Of a stretch of 64,000 nucleotides of DNA, positions 1 through 9,094 are shown one piece after another; positions within the stretch are counted from its first letter, which is position 1; every line of letters begins with the position of its first letter. Location: positions 1 through 64,000 of the forward strand of contig DASPZU010000015.1 in the NCBI GenBank assembly GCA_035636095.1, written 5' to 3'. The notes under the pieces were generated by a model that saw only the letters and a list, made by a program, of their open reading frames with translations, made no database searches and was not told where the DNA came from. The DNA comes from Gp7-AA10 sp035636095. Lineage in GTDB: Bacteria > Acidobacteriota > Thermoanaerobaculia > Gp7-AA8. Position numbers and translations under genes: made by a program.

Positions 1-2
1 CC

Positions 3-1637
3 TTGTTGCTGATCGTGGCATACGGCATGTGGAAAGGGCGGCGGCAGCGACATCTGGCGGCCTACCTGCTGGCCGATCGCAAACTGCGCTGGCCGACCAT
101 CGGAATCTCGATCATGGCCACCCAGGCCAGCGCCATCACGTTTCTATCCACGCCCGGCCAGGCCTACGTCGACGGCATGCGCTTCGTGCAGTTCTACCTC
201 GGCCTTCCCGTCGCGATGGTGATCCTCTCCATCACCGCTGTCCCGATTTTTCATCGACTGAAAGTGTTCACGGCCTACGAGTACCTGGAGACTCGATTCG
301 GCGTCGGCACGCGAACGCTGACTGCAATTTTGTTTCTGATTCAGCGGGGACTCTCGAACGGCATCACCATCTACGCGCCGGCCGTCATCGTCTCGGTGAT
401 CCTGGGCTGGAACATCCACGCCACCAACATCATCATCGGGCTTCTGGTCATTCTCTACACCGCCTCGGGCGGAACGAAGGCGGTGAGCTGGACGCACGTG
501 CATCAGTTGCTGATCGCGTTAGGCGGAATGGCGGTGGCCTTGATCATCGCGATCCACACGCTTCCGGTGGGATTCATCGACGCCGTGCGCGTGGCCGGAC
601 GGATGGGGCGCCTCAACGCGATCGATTTCTCGTTCGATCTCACCACCCCGTACAGCTTCTGGTCGGGCATGATCGGCGGGCTTCTGGTCGCGCTTTCGTA
701 TTTCGGCACCGATCAGTCGCAGGTGCAGCGGTATCTGACCGGTTCGAGCGTGGCTGAAAGCCGCCTGGGACTGCTGATCAACGGCATGGTCAAAGTGCCG
801 ATGCAGTTCTTCATTCTCTTCGTGGGCGCGATGGTGTTCGTCTTCTATCAGTTCGTCGCGCCGCCGCTGTTTTTCAACAGCGCCGAACGCGCGCGTGTGG
901 CCGGAACTCCGGAATACGCCCGACTCGAGGAGGCCCATCGCGCAAATTTTGTGGCCCGGCGCGCCGCGGTCATCGAGATGATCCACAATCCCGCCGCCAC
1001 CGGCCGCGTGCATACGTTGCAGCGTCAAGAAGAATCGACACGCCGCGCCGCGCTCGATCTGATTCGCAGGAAACATCCCGGCGCCGACGCCAACGACACC
1101 AACTACGTTTTCCTCACCTTCGTGACGCAGTTTCTTCCTGCGGGGGTGGTCGGGCTGGTGCTGGCGGCCATCTTCTGCGCCGCCATGTCGTCGACTGCGG
1201 CGGGACTCAATTCGCTGGCATCCACCAGCGCCGTCGACGTCGTCAAACGCTTGTTGTGGCGCGATGCCACCGAGCATCAATACGTCGTCGTCTCGAAGTG
1301 GCTGACGATTTTCTGGGGCGTGTTTGCAATCGCGTTCGCGGAGTTCGCGGGACGGCTCGGATCGCTGATCGAGGCCGTCAACAAGCTCGGATCGCTTTTC
1401 TACGGCACGATCCTCGGCATCTTCCTGCTGGCGTTCTACACCAAGGAGATCAGCGGAACGGCGGCCTCGCTCGGCGCGATCATCGGCGAGGCTGCCGTGC
1501 TGTGGTGCGCGGCCTTCACGAATCTGGCGTGGTTGTGGTGGAACGTGATCGGGTGTGCGGTAGGGGTGGCAGCGGCGTTAGTCATCGAAAGGCTTTTGCC
1601 CGCGCCACTCCCTTCGCGCGTCTCATCTGAGCCATAA
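3..1637 (+). CDS. Sodium:solute symporter (SSS/SLC5 family), 5' end cut by window
   Basis: Predicted inner-membrane Na+-coupled transporter; the substrate cannot be told from sequence. The 544 visible residues are almost entirely hydrophobic helices. They include the family-typical stretch beginning ISIMATQASAITFLSTPG near the N-terminus and the AAIFCAAMSSTAAGLNSLAS helix near residue 395. A charged, non-membrane segment at about residues 295-355 (ERARVAGTPEYARLEE onward) is a hydrophilic loop between helices. The frame is open to the window edge and the first visible codon is TTG, so the true start and at least one N-terminal helix probably lie upstream. The kinase gene starts only 12 bp after the stop, so the two may be co-transcribed. 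Confidence 0.85.
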   Translation: MLLIVAYGMWKGRRQRHLAAYLLADRKLRWPTIGISIMATQASAITFLSTPGQAYVDGMRFVQFYLGLPVAMVILSITAVPIFHRLKVFTAYEYLETRFGVGTRTLTAILFLIQRGLSNGITIYAPAVIVSVILGWNIHATNIIIGLLVILYTASGGTKAVSWTHVHQLLIALGGMAVALIIAIHTLPVGFIDAVRVAGRMGRLNAIDFSFDLTTPYSFWSGMIGGLLVALSYFGTDQSQVQRYLTGSSVAESRLGLLINGMVKVPMQFFILFVGAMVFVFYQFVAPPLFFNSAERARVAGTPEYARLEEAHRANFVARRAAVIEMIHNPAATGRVHTLQRQEESTRRAALDLIRRKHPGADANDTNYVFLTFVTQFLPAGVVGLVLAAIFCAAMSSTAAGLNSLASTSAVDVVKRLLWRDATEHQYVVVSKWLTIFWGVFAIAFAEFAGRLGSLIEAVNKLGSLFYGTILGIFLLAFYTKEISGTAASLGAIIGEAAVLWCAAFTNLAWLWWNVIGCAVGVAAALVIERLLPAPLPSRVSSEP

Positions 1638-1649
1638 TCCGGACCATCC

Positions 1650-4321
1650 ATGAACATCGCTCCGGGTGTGCGCCTCGGGCCGTACGAGGTCGTGGCGGCC
1701 ATCGGCGCCGGCGGCATGGGAGAAGTCTATCGGGCGAATGACACGCGCCTCGATCGCATCGTGGCGCTCAAAATCCTTCCCTCGCATCTGTCGTCGAATC
1801 CACAATTCCGCGAGCGTTTCGATCGCGAGGCACGGACCATCTCCTCGCTGACCCATCCGCACATCTGCACGCTGTACGACGTCGGGCATCAGGACGGCGT
1901 CGATTACCTCGTGATGGAGTTCGTGGAGGGGGAATCACTCGAGGAACGATTGACCAAAGGACCTCTGCCGATCGAGCAGGTTCTTCGCTATGGAATCGAG
2001 ATCGCCGAAGCGCTCGACAAAGCACATCGGCAGGGCATCGTGCACCGCGATCTGAAGCCCGCCAACATCATGCTCACCAAATCGGGAGCGAAGTTGCTCG
2101 ACTTCGGACTGGCGAAGATCGTTGCGGCCGAGAGCCCGGTCGTTCAGCTCTCGCACCTGGCGACCGCGCAACGACAACTCACCCAGGAAGGAACGATCCT
2201 CGGCACGTTTCAGTACATGGCTCCGGAACAGTTGGAAGGTCTGGAAGCCGACGCGCGAACTGACATCTTCGCGTTTGGCGCCGTGCTGTACGAGATGGCT
2301 ACCGGCCGCCGGGCGTTCGAAGGCAAGACCAAGACGAGCCTCATCGCGGCCATCGTCGATCGCGATCCGCCGCCGATCTCGTCGATCCAACCGTTGACGC
2401 CTCCGGCATTCGAACGGGTGGTCAAGACGTGTCTGGCCAAAGATCCGGACAGCCGATGGCAGAGCGCGCGCGACGCCGCGAACGAGCTACGATGGATCAA
2501 AGAGGCAGGTTCGCAGGCGGGCGTCGCGGCGCCGGTTGCGCTGCGGCGCAAGACGCGTGAATGGATCGCGTGGTCGGTGGCACTTGTCGCAATTCTCGCC
2601 GCAGGGGCCTTCGCGTATTTGCATTATCGTGCCGGCCCAGAGCCGCAGACGGTTCAGAGCACGATTCTTCCGCCCGAGAAAGCAAACTTCTCGTTCGCCC
2701 CCGCCAGCGGTGGACTTGCCGTTTCACCCGATGGTCGCCGCATCGCGTTCCTCGTGAATTCCGAGGGGAAGACGATGCTTTGGGTCCGTCCGCTGAATGC
2801 GTCGACGGCTCAACCGCTCCTCGGCACCGAGGGAGCGACGTTTCCGTTCTGGTCACCCGACAGCCGCTTCATCGCTTTTTTTGCTGCCGGTAAGTTGAAG
2901 AAAATCGACGCCAATGGCGGTCCTCCGCAGCCGATTTGTCCCGTTGGCAATCAGCCGCGCGGCGGCACCTGGAGCCGTGACGGAGTCATCCTCTTTTCGG
3001 GCAGTACACGTGATCCGGTCTCCAAGGTCGCCGCTGAGGGAGGAGCTCCAGTTGCGGTGATGAAGCTGAAAGCCGGTGAGTTCAGCCAACGCTGGCCGAG
3101 TTTCCTCCCCGACGGCCATCACTTCCTTTATTACTCTCAGGCCTTGGCCGGCCAACCGAACGAGCGGAACAAGACGTACCTTGTCTCATTGGATTCCGGA
3201 GAGGAGCGACCGCTGCTTTCCTCGAGCGGCCCCGCGATTTATGCGCCTCCCGGATACGTCATTTTTGTCCGCGATCGGATGCTACTCGCTCAGCGATTCG
3301 ATCCCAAGAAGCTAAGCCTCATCGGCGAGCCCTTTCCGATCGCTGAGAGAGTGGAATCGTACCCGGGGGCTACCAGCGCGGCCATCTTCTCGGCTTCCGA
3401 CAACGGCGTCCTCGCGTACCTGCGCGGTGAGAACACTTCGGACCTCCACCTGTCGTGGGTCGACCGCAGCGGCAAGGAGATCGAGGCCGTCACGCCTCCA
3501 GGCGACTACAATCACCCGCGCCTGTCGCATAACGGCAAGCGTGTCGTCTACGAAGTCACTGATCCGCAAAACGGCCTCGCCGATATCTGGACGTTCGACC
3601 TGGTCAGGCGAGTGCCGACCCGCCTGACCTTTGAACCGGAAGGAGAGGTCTATCCGATCTGGAGTCCCGACGATCAAACAATCGTCTATGCCACCTCGCA
3701 GCCGAACGGCGGTTCGATCTTTACCGGAAATCGTCGACGGGCGCGGGCGCAGCGGAACGCGTCTACACGTCCGGCGCGCTGAAGTTTCCGACGGATTGGT
3801 CCGCCGACGGTAAAACGATCGTGTTCCAAAGCAATGATCCGGTGCAAAGGAACAATTGGGACATCGCGCAGCTCTCTGTCGATGCGGGCACGGTCGCCAA
3901 CGTGATTGCCAGCCGGTTCAACGAGGTCGCTCCACAGCTTTCAGCCGACGGTCATTGGCTCGCGTACATGTCCGATCTCTCAGGCTCGCTGAACGTGTAT
4001 ATCGAACCATTTCCGCCACGCGGAGCGAAGTACCAGGTCTCAACAGGCGGTGGATACCAGCCGCGCTGGCGGCGCGATGGAAATGAGCTTTTCTATCGCG
4101 TAGGCGACGATCGGCTGGTCTCCGTAACCGTTAGGCCGACCGCTCAGGGACTGGAGATCTCGACACCGACGCCGCTGTTTCAGATCCGACTAGCCCTAGC
4201 CGGCGGAGTGCAATACGACGTCTCGCCCGACGGACGGAAGTTCCTCATGAACGTCTCGAAGCTCGAAGGCGCAAGGCCCTTGACGCTCGTGACCAACTGG
4301 ACCGCGGATCTGAAGCGATAG
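1650..4321 (+). CDS. Eukaryotic-type Ser/Thr protein kinase with TolB-like propeller, interrupted by a one-base frameshift
   Basis: Membrane-anchored Hanks-type kinase. The cytoplasmic kinase domain (about residues 11-280) has the glycine loop GAGGMGEVYRA, Lys41 in VALKILP, the HRDLKPAN loop (Asp134) and DFG (151-153). A membrane segment near residue 310 is followed by a TolB/WD40-like propeller with repeated SPDGRRIAF-type strands. The first frame stops at 3782. Restoring one T in the run near 3719-3723 joins it to the frame ending at 4321 and recovers FYRKSSTGAGAAERVYTSG, matching the 884-aa paralogue at 39455-42109. The restored product is about 890 aa, the same size as the paralogue. This is either a sequencing or assembly error or a recent inactivation. 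The stop directly abuts the stop of the convergent DUF2911 gene. Confidence 0.85.
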
Positions 4322-5182
4322 CTACTTGGACGGTTTGCCCTGCCAGCTCGCGATGGAGTGCTGGATTTCGCCGACTACGTCCTTGTCCTTCTCGCCCGCT
4401 TTGGAGATAGCCTTCTGCGCCGTCGCGATGGCGCCCGCTCGATCGCCGGCCGCAGCCTGCGCCCGCGCCTTCTCGAACAGGTTGCGGATGTTTTCGTTGG
4501 CCTTGATCGACTGATCGAGCCACTTGTTCGCTTCCTCGAGATCGACGCGGTTCTCGATGGCGAACGTGGCCGCGCGTAGAGGCGTCTGCCAGTCGTCCGG
4601 CTTCGCGGCCGCAACAGCGGCACGTGCGTCGGCCAGCACTTTCTGAGTGGTGTTCGTGGCGACCGTGAACGGAACCGAAAGATTCTCCCAATGGATCGCC
4701 ACGGTGGCCTGATCGGGGCTGAGCTGCGGAATCTCGCAGGTCAGCCACTCCGCGAACGGCGCGCTCTGTGGTTTGGCCTTCACGCGCAGCGCGTCCTTGG
4801 CGGGATCGTAAGTGAACGAGCCCCACTGGTTCGCGGTGTTGTTGAAGACGATCGTCCACTCGTCCTTTCCGGGAATCGTGTGCAGGCTATACGTTCCTTT
4901 CGGAAGCGGCTGGCCGTTGATCGTGACGTCGTCGCTGAACGCGATGGTGGTCGCTTCATTCGCGCCGGTGCGCCACACTTTGTCGTACGGCACAAGCCCG
5001 CCCCAAATCTGACGGCCTTTCACGCCCGGCCGGCTGTACGTGATCGTGACGTCTGTGAATCCGACGGTCTGGGTCACCACCTGTTTCTGGCTCGCCCGTG
5101 GCGTGCGCAACTGCGGCGCCTGCGTTTGCTGCGCGGCGAGCGGAAGGGCAATCAGCGCGAGCACAACGATGGACTTTCGCAT
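4322..5182 (-). CDS. DUF2911 family secreted protein
   Basis: A 286-aa protein with a signal peptide (MRKSIVVLALIALPLAAQQ). A DUF2911 domain covers about residues 30-165, with the family-typical GRQIWGGLVPYDKVWRTGAN and TYSLHTIPGKDEWTIVFN. The C-terminal 100 residues are helical and TPR-like. The function of DUF2911 is unknown; members are usually exported. The start is set by a strong ribosome binding site (AAAGGAG, 7 nt from ATG). The start lies 31 nt inside the end of the upstream nicotinamidase gene on the same strand, so translation may be coupled. Confidence 0.88.
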   Translation of the reverse strand: MRKSIVVLALIALPLAAQQTQAPQLRTPRASQKQVVTQTVGFTDVTITYSRPGVKGRQIWGGLVPYDKVWRTGANEATTIAFSDDVTINGQPLPKGTYSLHTIPGKDEWTIVFNNTANQWGSFTYDPAKDALRVKAKPQSAPFAEWLTCEIPQLSPDQATVAIHWENLSVPFTVATNTTQKVLADARAAVAAAKPDDWQTPLRAATFAIENRVDLEEANKWLDQSIKANENIRNLFEKARAQAAAGDRAGAIATAQKAISKAGEKDKDVVGEIQHSIASWQGKPSK

Positions 5183-5823
5183 GCGGTCTCCTTTCGGTTT
5201 TTTGGCCGCGCGATGTTAGCAGAAGTCACCACCCCCGCTCCCGCCGCCCGCATCTGATCGAGCGCCGTCGCCGAATCGCCGGGCTGCAAATTGACGCCGC
5301 GACACGCATCCTCGATGACGTACACGTTGTAGCCAAGCGTCCGCGCATCGAGCACCGTGAATTTCACGCAATAGTCGGTCGCCAGTCCGGCGATGTAGAC
5401 GTCGGTCACAGCATTCGATTTCAAAAACTCGGCGAGACCGGTGCCGCGGCGATGGCCGTTGTCGAAAAGGCCGCTGTAGCTGTCGATGTCGGGATCGACG
5501 CCCTTGTGAAAAACTTTCGCGATGCGGCGGCGATCGAGCTCGGCGTGAAATTCGGCGCCTTTCGTACCCTGCACGCAGTGATCCGGCCACAACACCTGAG
5601 CAATTCCGTTGAGGTCGATGACATCGCCCGGCTTCTTTCCGGGATGTTGTGACGCGAAGCTGCCGTGGTTCGCCGGATGCCAATCCTGTGTCGCGACGAT
5701 CAGGTCGAAACTTTCCTGAATTCGATTGACGATCGGTACGATCCGATCGCCTTCCGCGACCGGCAGCGCGCCAGCCGGCATGAAATCGTTCTGAATGTCG
5801 ACCAGAATCAGCACACGCTTCAT
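5152..5823 (-). CDS. pncA: Nicotinamidase/pyrazinamidase
   Basis: Cytoplasmic hydrolase of the isochorismatase fold that converts nicotinamide to nicotinate for NAD salvage. The catalytic triad is visible: Asp9 in LVDIQNDF, Lys107 in FHKGVDPD, and Cys152 in LATDYCVKFT. Metal ligands fit Asp47, His49 and His60 in the DWHPANHGSFASQH stretch. The length of 223 aa is close to the family norm, with a short basic tail after ANIARPKN. It is divergent from the zinc-ribbon gene with only 14 bp between start codons, so any promoter must lie inside coding sequence. Confidence 0.93.
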   Translation of the reverse strand: MKRVLILVDIQNDFMPAGALPVAEGDRIVPIVNRIQESFDLIVATQDWHPANHGSFASQHPGKKPGDVIDLNGIAQVLWPDHCVQGTKGAEFHAELDRRRIAKVFHKGVDPDIDSYSGLFDNGHRRGTGLAEFLKSNAVTDVYIAGLATDYCVKFTVLDARTLGYNVYVIEDACRGVNLQPGDSATALDQMRAAGAGVVTSANIARPKNRKETACESPSLCSR

Positions 5824-5837
5824 TGTAGACTCTGCAA

Positions 5838-6343
5838 ATGCCGGCGATTCCGTTCACCGGGAACTATCAAGATCTCTCCACCGACCGAGGCTTTCAATTC
5901 AAGTTCTACTGCGAGAAGTGCAACAACGGTTACATGTCGTCATTCCAGACGTCGACGATGGGGGCGCTCGGCTCGGCAGCGCGCGTCGCCGGCGATCTCC
6001 TCGGCGGCGTCTTCGGGAGGGTCGCCGAAGGATCTTACGAAGTGCAGCGTGCAATCGGCGGACCCGCTCACGACAGCACGCTGAAGGTGGCGGTTGCCGA
6101 AATCTCCCCGATCTTCAAACAGTGCACCCGCTGCGGCAATCGGGTCTGGTGTGTTGGACCAAATCGCGGGACATCGCCCAGGTGTCCGGCGCAGTCTGCA
6201 AGCAGTGCGGGGCGAAAACGCAGGGCGGCAAGTTCTGTCAGGAATGTGGCGCGGCGCTGGCGCCAACGCGCAAGTGCGCGCAATGTAGTCATGAGGTTGA
6301 GGGATCCCCGAAATTCTGTCCCGAGTGTGGGCAGAAATATTGA
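5838..6343 (+). CDS. Double zinc-ribbon protein, interrupted by a one-base frameshift
   Basis: The N-terminal half (frame from 5838) has a CEKCNNGY ribbon, a glycine/alanine-rich stretch, and a CTRCGNRVW knuckle. From about 6145 the reading continues in the next frame as CWTKSRDIA, then CKQCGAKTQGGKFCQECG and CAQCSHEVEGSPKFCPECG, ending at 6343. Neither frame alone gives a sensible zinc-ribbon protein. Adding one base near 6140-6150 gives a product of about 168 aa with at least three paired CxxC knuckles. The role is unknown; such ribbon proteins often mediate protein or nucleic-acid contacts. The direction of the shift (one base missing) is the same as in the kinase gene at 1650-4321. Confidence 0.7.
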
Positions 6344-6345
6344 AT

Positions 6346-7359
6346 GTGACGGTGATCGTTCTTTTCGGCGGCCCCTCCGACGAGCGCCACGTTTCGGTCG
6401 CCTCGGCACAAAACGTCGTGCGCACGCTCGGCAATCCTCTGGCCTGGTTCTGGGCGCACGATGGGCCCGTGCATGACGTCGCCCCCGATGACCTCCTCGC
6501 GCATCAACGTCCCTTCGAAATCGATTTTCATCCCAGGCGCCCCGCCATCTGGCCCAATATCGAGCAGGCGCTCGACACGATCCCCGTCGAAGATCCAGTG
6601 TTCTTCCTCGCTGTGCACGGCACGACCGGCGAAGACGGCACGCTGCAGAAGATGATGGAAGATCGCGGCATCGCTTTCACCGGCTCCGGTTCTGAGGCCA
6701 GCGCCGCTGCCTTCGACAAGGGTCGTGCGAAACAGATGTTGAAGGATCGCGTGCGTAACGCCGACTCGCAGATTCTTCAAGATCCGAGGAGACTGCAGGA
6801 GACGGTTCGCGAAATGCTGACGCAATACGATCGAGTGGTGGCAAAACCACTGGCGGGGGGATCGAGCCGCGGATTGTTCTTCGTCGATCGAGGTCAGAAG
6901 TTCACAGAAAAGGTCGACATTCCGTACATCGTCGAACAATGCATCAGCGGTCGCGAATTGACGATCGGCGTGATCGACCGCGACGATGGGCCCCTGGCGC
7001 TGCCGGTGCTCGAAGTGGAAGTCGACGCCGGCCATTCCTTCGACTACGCCGGCAAGTACCTCGGCCAAGGCACGCGCGAGATCTGTCCGGCCAGGATTTC
7101 CGATCGCATGCGCGCCGCGGCGCAGGACGTCGCTTTGGCGGCGCACACCACGCTCGGATGCGAAGGCTGCACGCGCACCGATGTCGTGGCCGCCGATGAC
7201 GATCACATCTACTTTCTCGAGATCAACACCCTGCCCGGACTGACGACCAGCTCACTGGTTCCGAAAGAGCTGCAGGCTGCCGGGATCGCCTTTCGCGATT
7301 TCCTGGAACTGCAAATTGCGCAGGCGCGCCGACGAGTCGGCATGTCATTCCGAGCGTAG
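6346..7359 (+). CDS. ddl: D-alanine--D-alanine ligase-like ATP-grasp protein
   Basis: ATP-grasp ligase predicted to make D-Ala-D-Ala for peptidoglycan in the cytoplasm. Visible motifs are the N-terminal VLFGGPSDERHVSVASA, the HGTTGEDGTLQ loop, VAKPLAGGSSRG for ATP contact, and EINTLPGLT with the Mg2+ ligands. I chose the GTG at 6346, 2 bp after the zinc-ribbon stop, because it puts the family's first strand at the N-terminus; GTG 6325 would add seven unlikely residues. The final codons (MSFRA) come from a palindromic repeat at 7342-7372. A related peptide or amino-acid ligase cannot be excluded. Confidence 0.82.
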   Translation: MTVIVLFGGPSDERHVSVASAQNVVRTLGNPLAWFWAHDGPVHDVAPDDLLAHQRPFEIDFHPRRPAIWPNIEQALDTIPVEDPVFFLAVHGTTGEDGTLQKMMEDRGIAFTGSGSEASAAAFDKGRAKQMLKDRVRNADSQILQDPRRLQETVREMLTQYDRVVAKPLAGGSSRGLFFVDRGQKFTEKVDIPYIVEQCISGRELTIGVIDRDDGPLALPVLEVEVDAGHSFDYAGKYLGQGTREICPARISDRMRAAAQDVALAAHTTLGCEGCTRTDVVAADDDHIYFLEINTLPGLTTSSLVPKELQAAGIAFRDFLELQIAQARRRVGMSFRA

Positions 7360-7372
7360 CGAGGAATGACAT
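7342..7372. repeat. Perfect hairpin repeat (ATTCC-GAGCG family)
   Basis: Ten-base arms ATGTCATTCC / GGAATGACAT flank GAGCGTAGCGA. The element supplies the last codons and stop of the ligase gene and the ATG of the DUF2784 gene at 7366. A related but longer element lies at 57843-57927. Confidence 0.75.
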
Positions 7373-7743
7373 ACAGAATCCTCGCTGACGCCACGGCGGT
7401 CCTCCACTTCGCGTTCGTGTTGTTCGTGGCGTTGGGCGGTTTGCTGGTCCTGCGATGGCGCAAGCTCGCCTGGATCCATCTGCCGGCGGCGATCTGGGGA
7501 GCGCTCATCGAGATTGCGAATTGGACCTGCCCCCTGACCACGTACGAAAACATGTTCCGCATTCGCGCCGGCATGCACGGCTACCAGGAAGGCTTCATCG
7601 CGCATCACATCTATCGATTGATTTATCCGGCCGGACTGACGCGCGGCGTGCAGCTCGTGATCGCGATCATCGTCTTCGTGATCAACACCGCGGTTTACGC
7701 GAAAGTCTTTCCGATCAGGTTTCGTCGACGTCGCCAAGCGTGA
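7366..7743 (+). CDS. DUF2784 family membrane protein
   Basis: A 125-aa protein with about three to four hydrophobic helices (AVLHFAFVLFVALGGLLVL, the IHLPAAIWGALIEIANW region, and VQLVIAIIVFVINTAVYA). The family-typical NWTCPLTTYEN and an AHHIYRLIYP motif are present. The function is unknown. The ATG lies inside the palindromic repeat that also closes the ligase gene. The last 22 bp of the gene lie in the 29-bp direct repeat at 7722-7750. Confidence 0.85.
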   Translation: MTYRILADATAVLHFAFVLFVALGGLLVLRWRKLAWIHLPAAIWGALIEIANWTCPLTTYENMFRIRAGMHGYQEGFIAHHIYRLIYPAGLTRGVQLVIAIIVFVINTAVYAKVFPIRFRRRRQA

Positions 7744-7750
7744 ACCCGGT
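7722..7750. repeat. 29-bp direct repeat, left copy
   Basis: Perfect match to 8798-8826. It begins TCGTCGACGTCGCC and ends GTGAACCCGGT. The two copies flank the secreted-protein gene 7753-8775. This copy carries the 3' end and stop of the DUF2784 gene. Confidence 0.95.
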
Positions 7751-7752
7751 AG

Positions 7753-8775
7753 ATGTGGGATACGATTTCGATCGTGAATCCCGCTAACGACGCGCGGCGC
7801 GCTTGGTTACTTATATCTCTCGCTATGGCCATCCTCTTCGCGTCGGACGTGCACGCTCAGCAGCCGTTCTCCGCCGCAATATCCGGCTACTTGACGGCCG
7901 GATGCTACTTTCTCGCGAGCCCGGTATACATACCTTCAGCAGAGTGGGTTGTGTCAGCCTATCCACGGACCTTTCCTACCTGGACGGATGACGTCAGGGC
8001 GATCGATTCAGCCGATGGTCAAAATGTTTTTGCGGTGCTGAGAACATATTCAAGCGTTCAGATCGTGAAACTCGATTTCCATGCTGCTTACCCCAACAAG
8101 TCTCGGCAACCGTTCTTTGAGGGATTGCCGGGCTACCAAGCGCTCGACGGGTTCGCTGTCGCCAGGAATGGCCGCGTTTTTGCCGCTGTCGCGTCTTCGG
8201 GTGAGTCGCGGCTGGCAGTCATCACTAGTTCCGGAGCTCTCGAAAGCCTCTTGAATGTCACGATCACAGGCAACATGGCCGTTGCCGCGGATGGCTGCAC
8301 TCTCTTTTTCGGGGACCGCAATACGATCCGGCGCGTCAATGGTTGTACCGGCGCCTCTCTGCCATCGTTCGTGAGCCTCGATCGCTACGTGACCGATGTC
8401 GCCGTGCTATCGAACGGAAATGTTCTGGCAACAGGAAATAACGCTCTGCTTCAATTCGATGCCGCAGGCAATCTCGTTCGCACGTTCGCCATTCGAGCCA
8501 TTCAGGACCTCAACCTAGAAGGTGTTGCCGTTTCGCCCAACGAACGTGCCGTCGTGGTGGCGGCGATGGCAGGATGCGATAGCCGCGGGGAAATCATTGC
8601 TCTGTCAATGAGTGATGGTAACGAGTTGTGGCGCAGGGAAACGGCGTTCATCAGCACGGCAACCGGCGTCGTCGTTGGCGCGGATGTGACGCCGATTCCG
8701 GGGCTTTCAGGTTTTTCGCTTCTAGTGTTCGCCGTCGCTCTCGCGGCGATTGGCCTCGCCGCCTGTCGAACTTGA
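7753..8775 (+). CDS. Secreted beta-propeller-like protein with IPTL-like C-terminal anchor
   Basis: A 340-aa protein of unknown function. It has an N-terminal signal segment (LLISLAMAILFASDVHAQQ), then short repeated strands resembling a beta-propeller (for example NGRVFAAVASSG, SNGNVLATGNNALLQFD and SPNERAVVVAAMAG). The C-terminus (IPGLSGFSLLVFAVALAAIG, then LAACRT) resembles IPTL/PEP-type sorting tails: a Pro-containing motif, one helix and a short end. Base composition is visibly less GC-rich than in its neighbours (roughly 55 percent by hand count of several lines). The gene is enclosed by a 29-bp perfect direct repeat, which suggests recent insertion between two convergent genes. Confidence 0.7.
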   Translation: MWDTISIVNPANDARRAWLLISLAMAILFASDVHAQQPFSAAISGYLTAGCYFLASPVYIPSAEWVVSAYPRTFPTWTDDVRAIDSADGQNVFAVLRTYSSVQIVKLDFHAAYPNKSRQPFFEGLPGYQALDGFAVARNGRVFAAVASSGESRLAVITSSGALESLLNVTITGNMAVAADGCTLFFGDRNTIRRVNGCTGASLPSFVSLDRYVTDVAVLSNGNVLATGNNALLQFDAAGNLVRTFAIRAIQDLNLEGVAVSPNERAVVVAAMAGCDSRGEIIALSMSDGNELWRRETAFISTATGVVVGADVTPIPGLSGFSLLVFAVALAAIGLAACRT

Positions 8776-8790
8776 TGTCGCACTTCGACG

Positions 8791-9087
8791 CTAGCCGTCG
8801 TCGACGTCGCCAAGCGTGAACCCGGTCACTCCGATGGGAACGTCGGGACCTTCTTTGGGGGTCGCACCGCGGCGGCGGCTGGCTTCGATCTTCTTCTCGC
8901 CGTCCGGCGAAACCGGAGTCTCCTTGGCGATCTGGGCCCGCGCGCTGGCGAGATACACCTTGACGCCTTTTTCGGCGTAGAGCTGCGCGATGTGCAGGGG
9001 CTCGGCGTCGATGACGATGTAGTCGTCGATGCGCGTCGAATAGATCGCGAACTTTCCGTTGGCCTGCTTCTCGATTTTCCAGCCCAT
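8791..9087 (-). CDS. Hypothetical 98-aa protein
   Basis: Begins MGWKIEKQANGKFAIYSTRI and continues with a compact alpha/beta-looking domain up to about residue 58 (YAEKGVKVYLASARAQI), followed by a polar tail. I do not recognise the family. No signal peptide or membrane segment is present. The last residues (TGFTLGDVDDG) are encoded across the right copy of the 29-bp repeat. Without the inserted segment the frame would end two codons differently (GDVDET, then stop), still overlapping the DUF2784 gene. It lies 7 bp downstream of the TonB receptor gene start-to-stop axis on the same strand, so it may be the last gene of that transcript. Confidence 0.6.
   Translation of the reverse strand: MGWKIEKQANGKFAIYSTRIDDYIVIDAEPLHIAQLYAEKGVKVYLASARAQIAKETPVSPDGEKKIEASRRRGATPKEGPDVPIGVTGFTLGDVDDG
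8798..8826. repeat. 29-bp direct repeat, right copy
   Basis: Identical to 7722-7750; bases on either side of the two copies differ. It lies in the 3' end of the minus-strand gene 8791-9087. Confidence 0.95.
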
Positions 9088-9094
9088 GGTGCGA

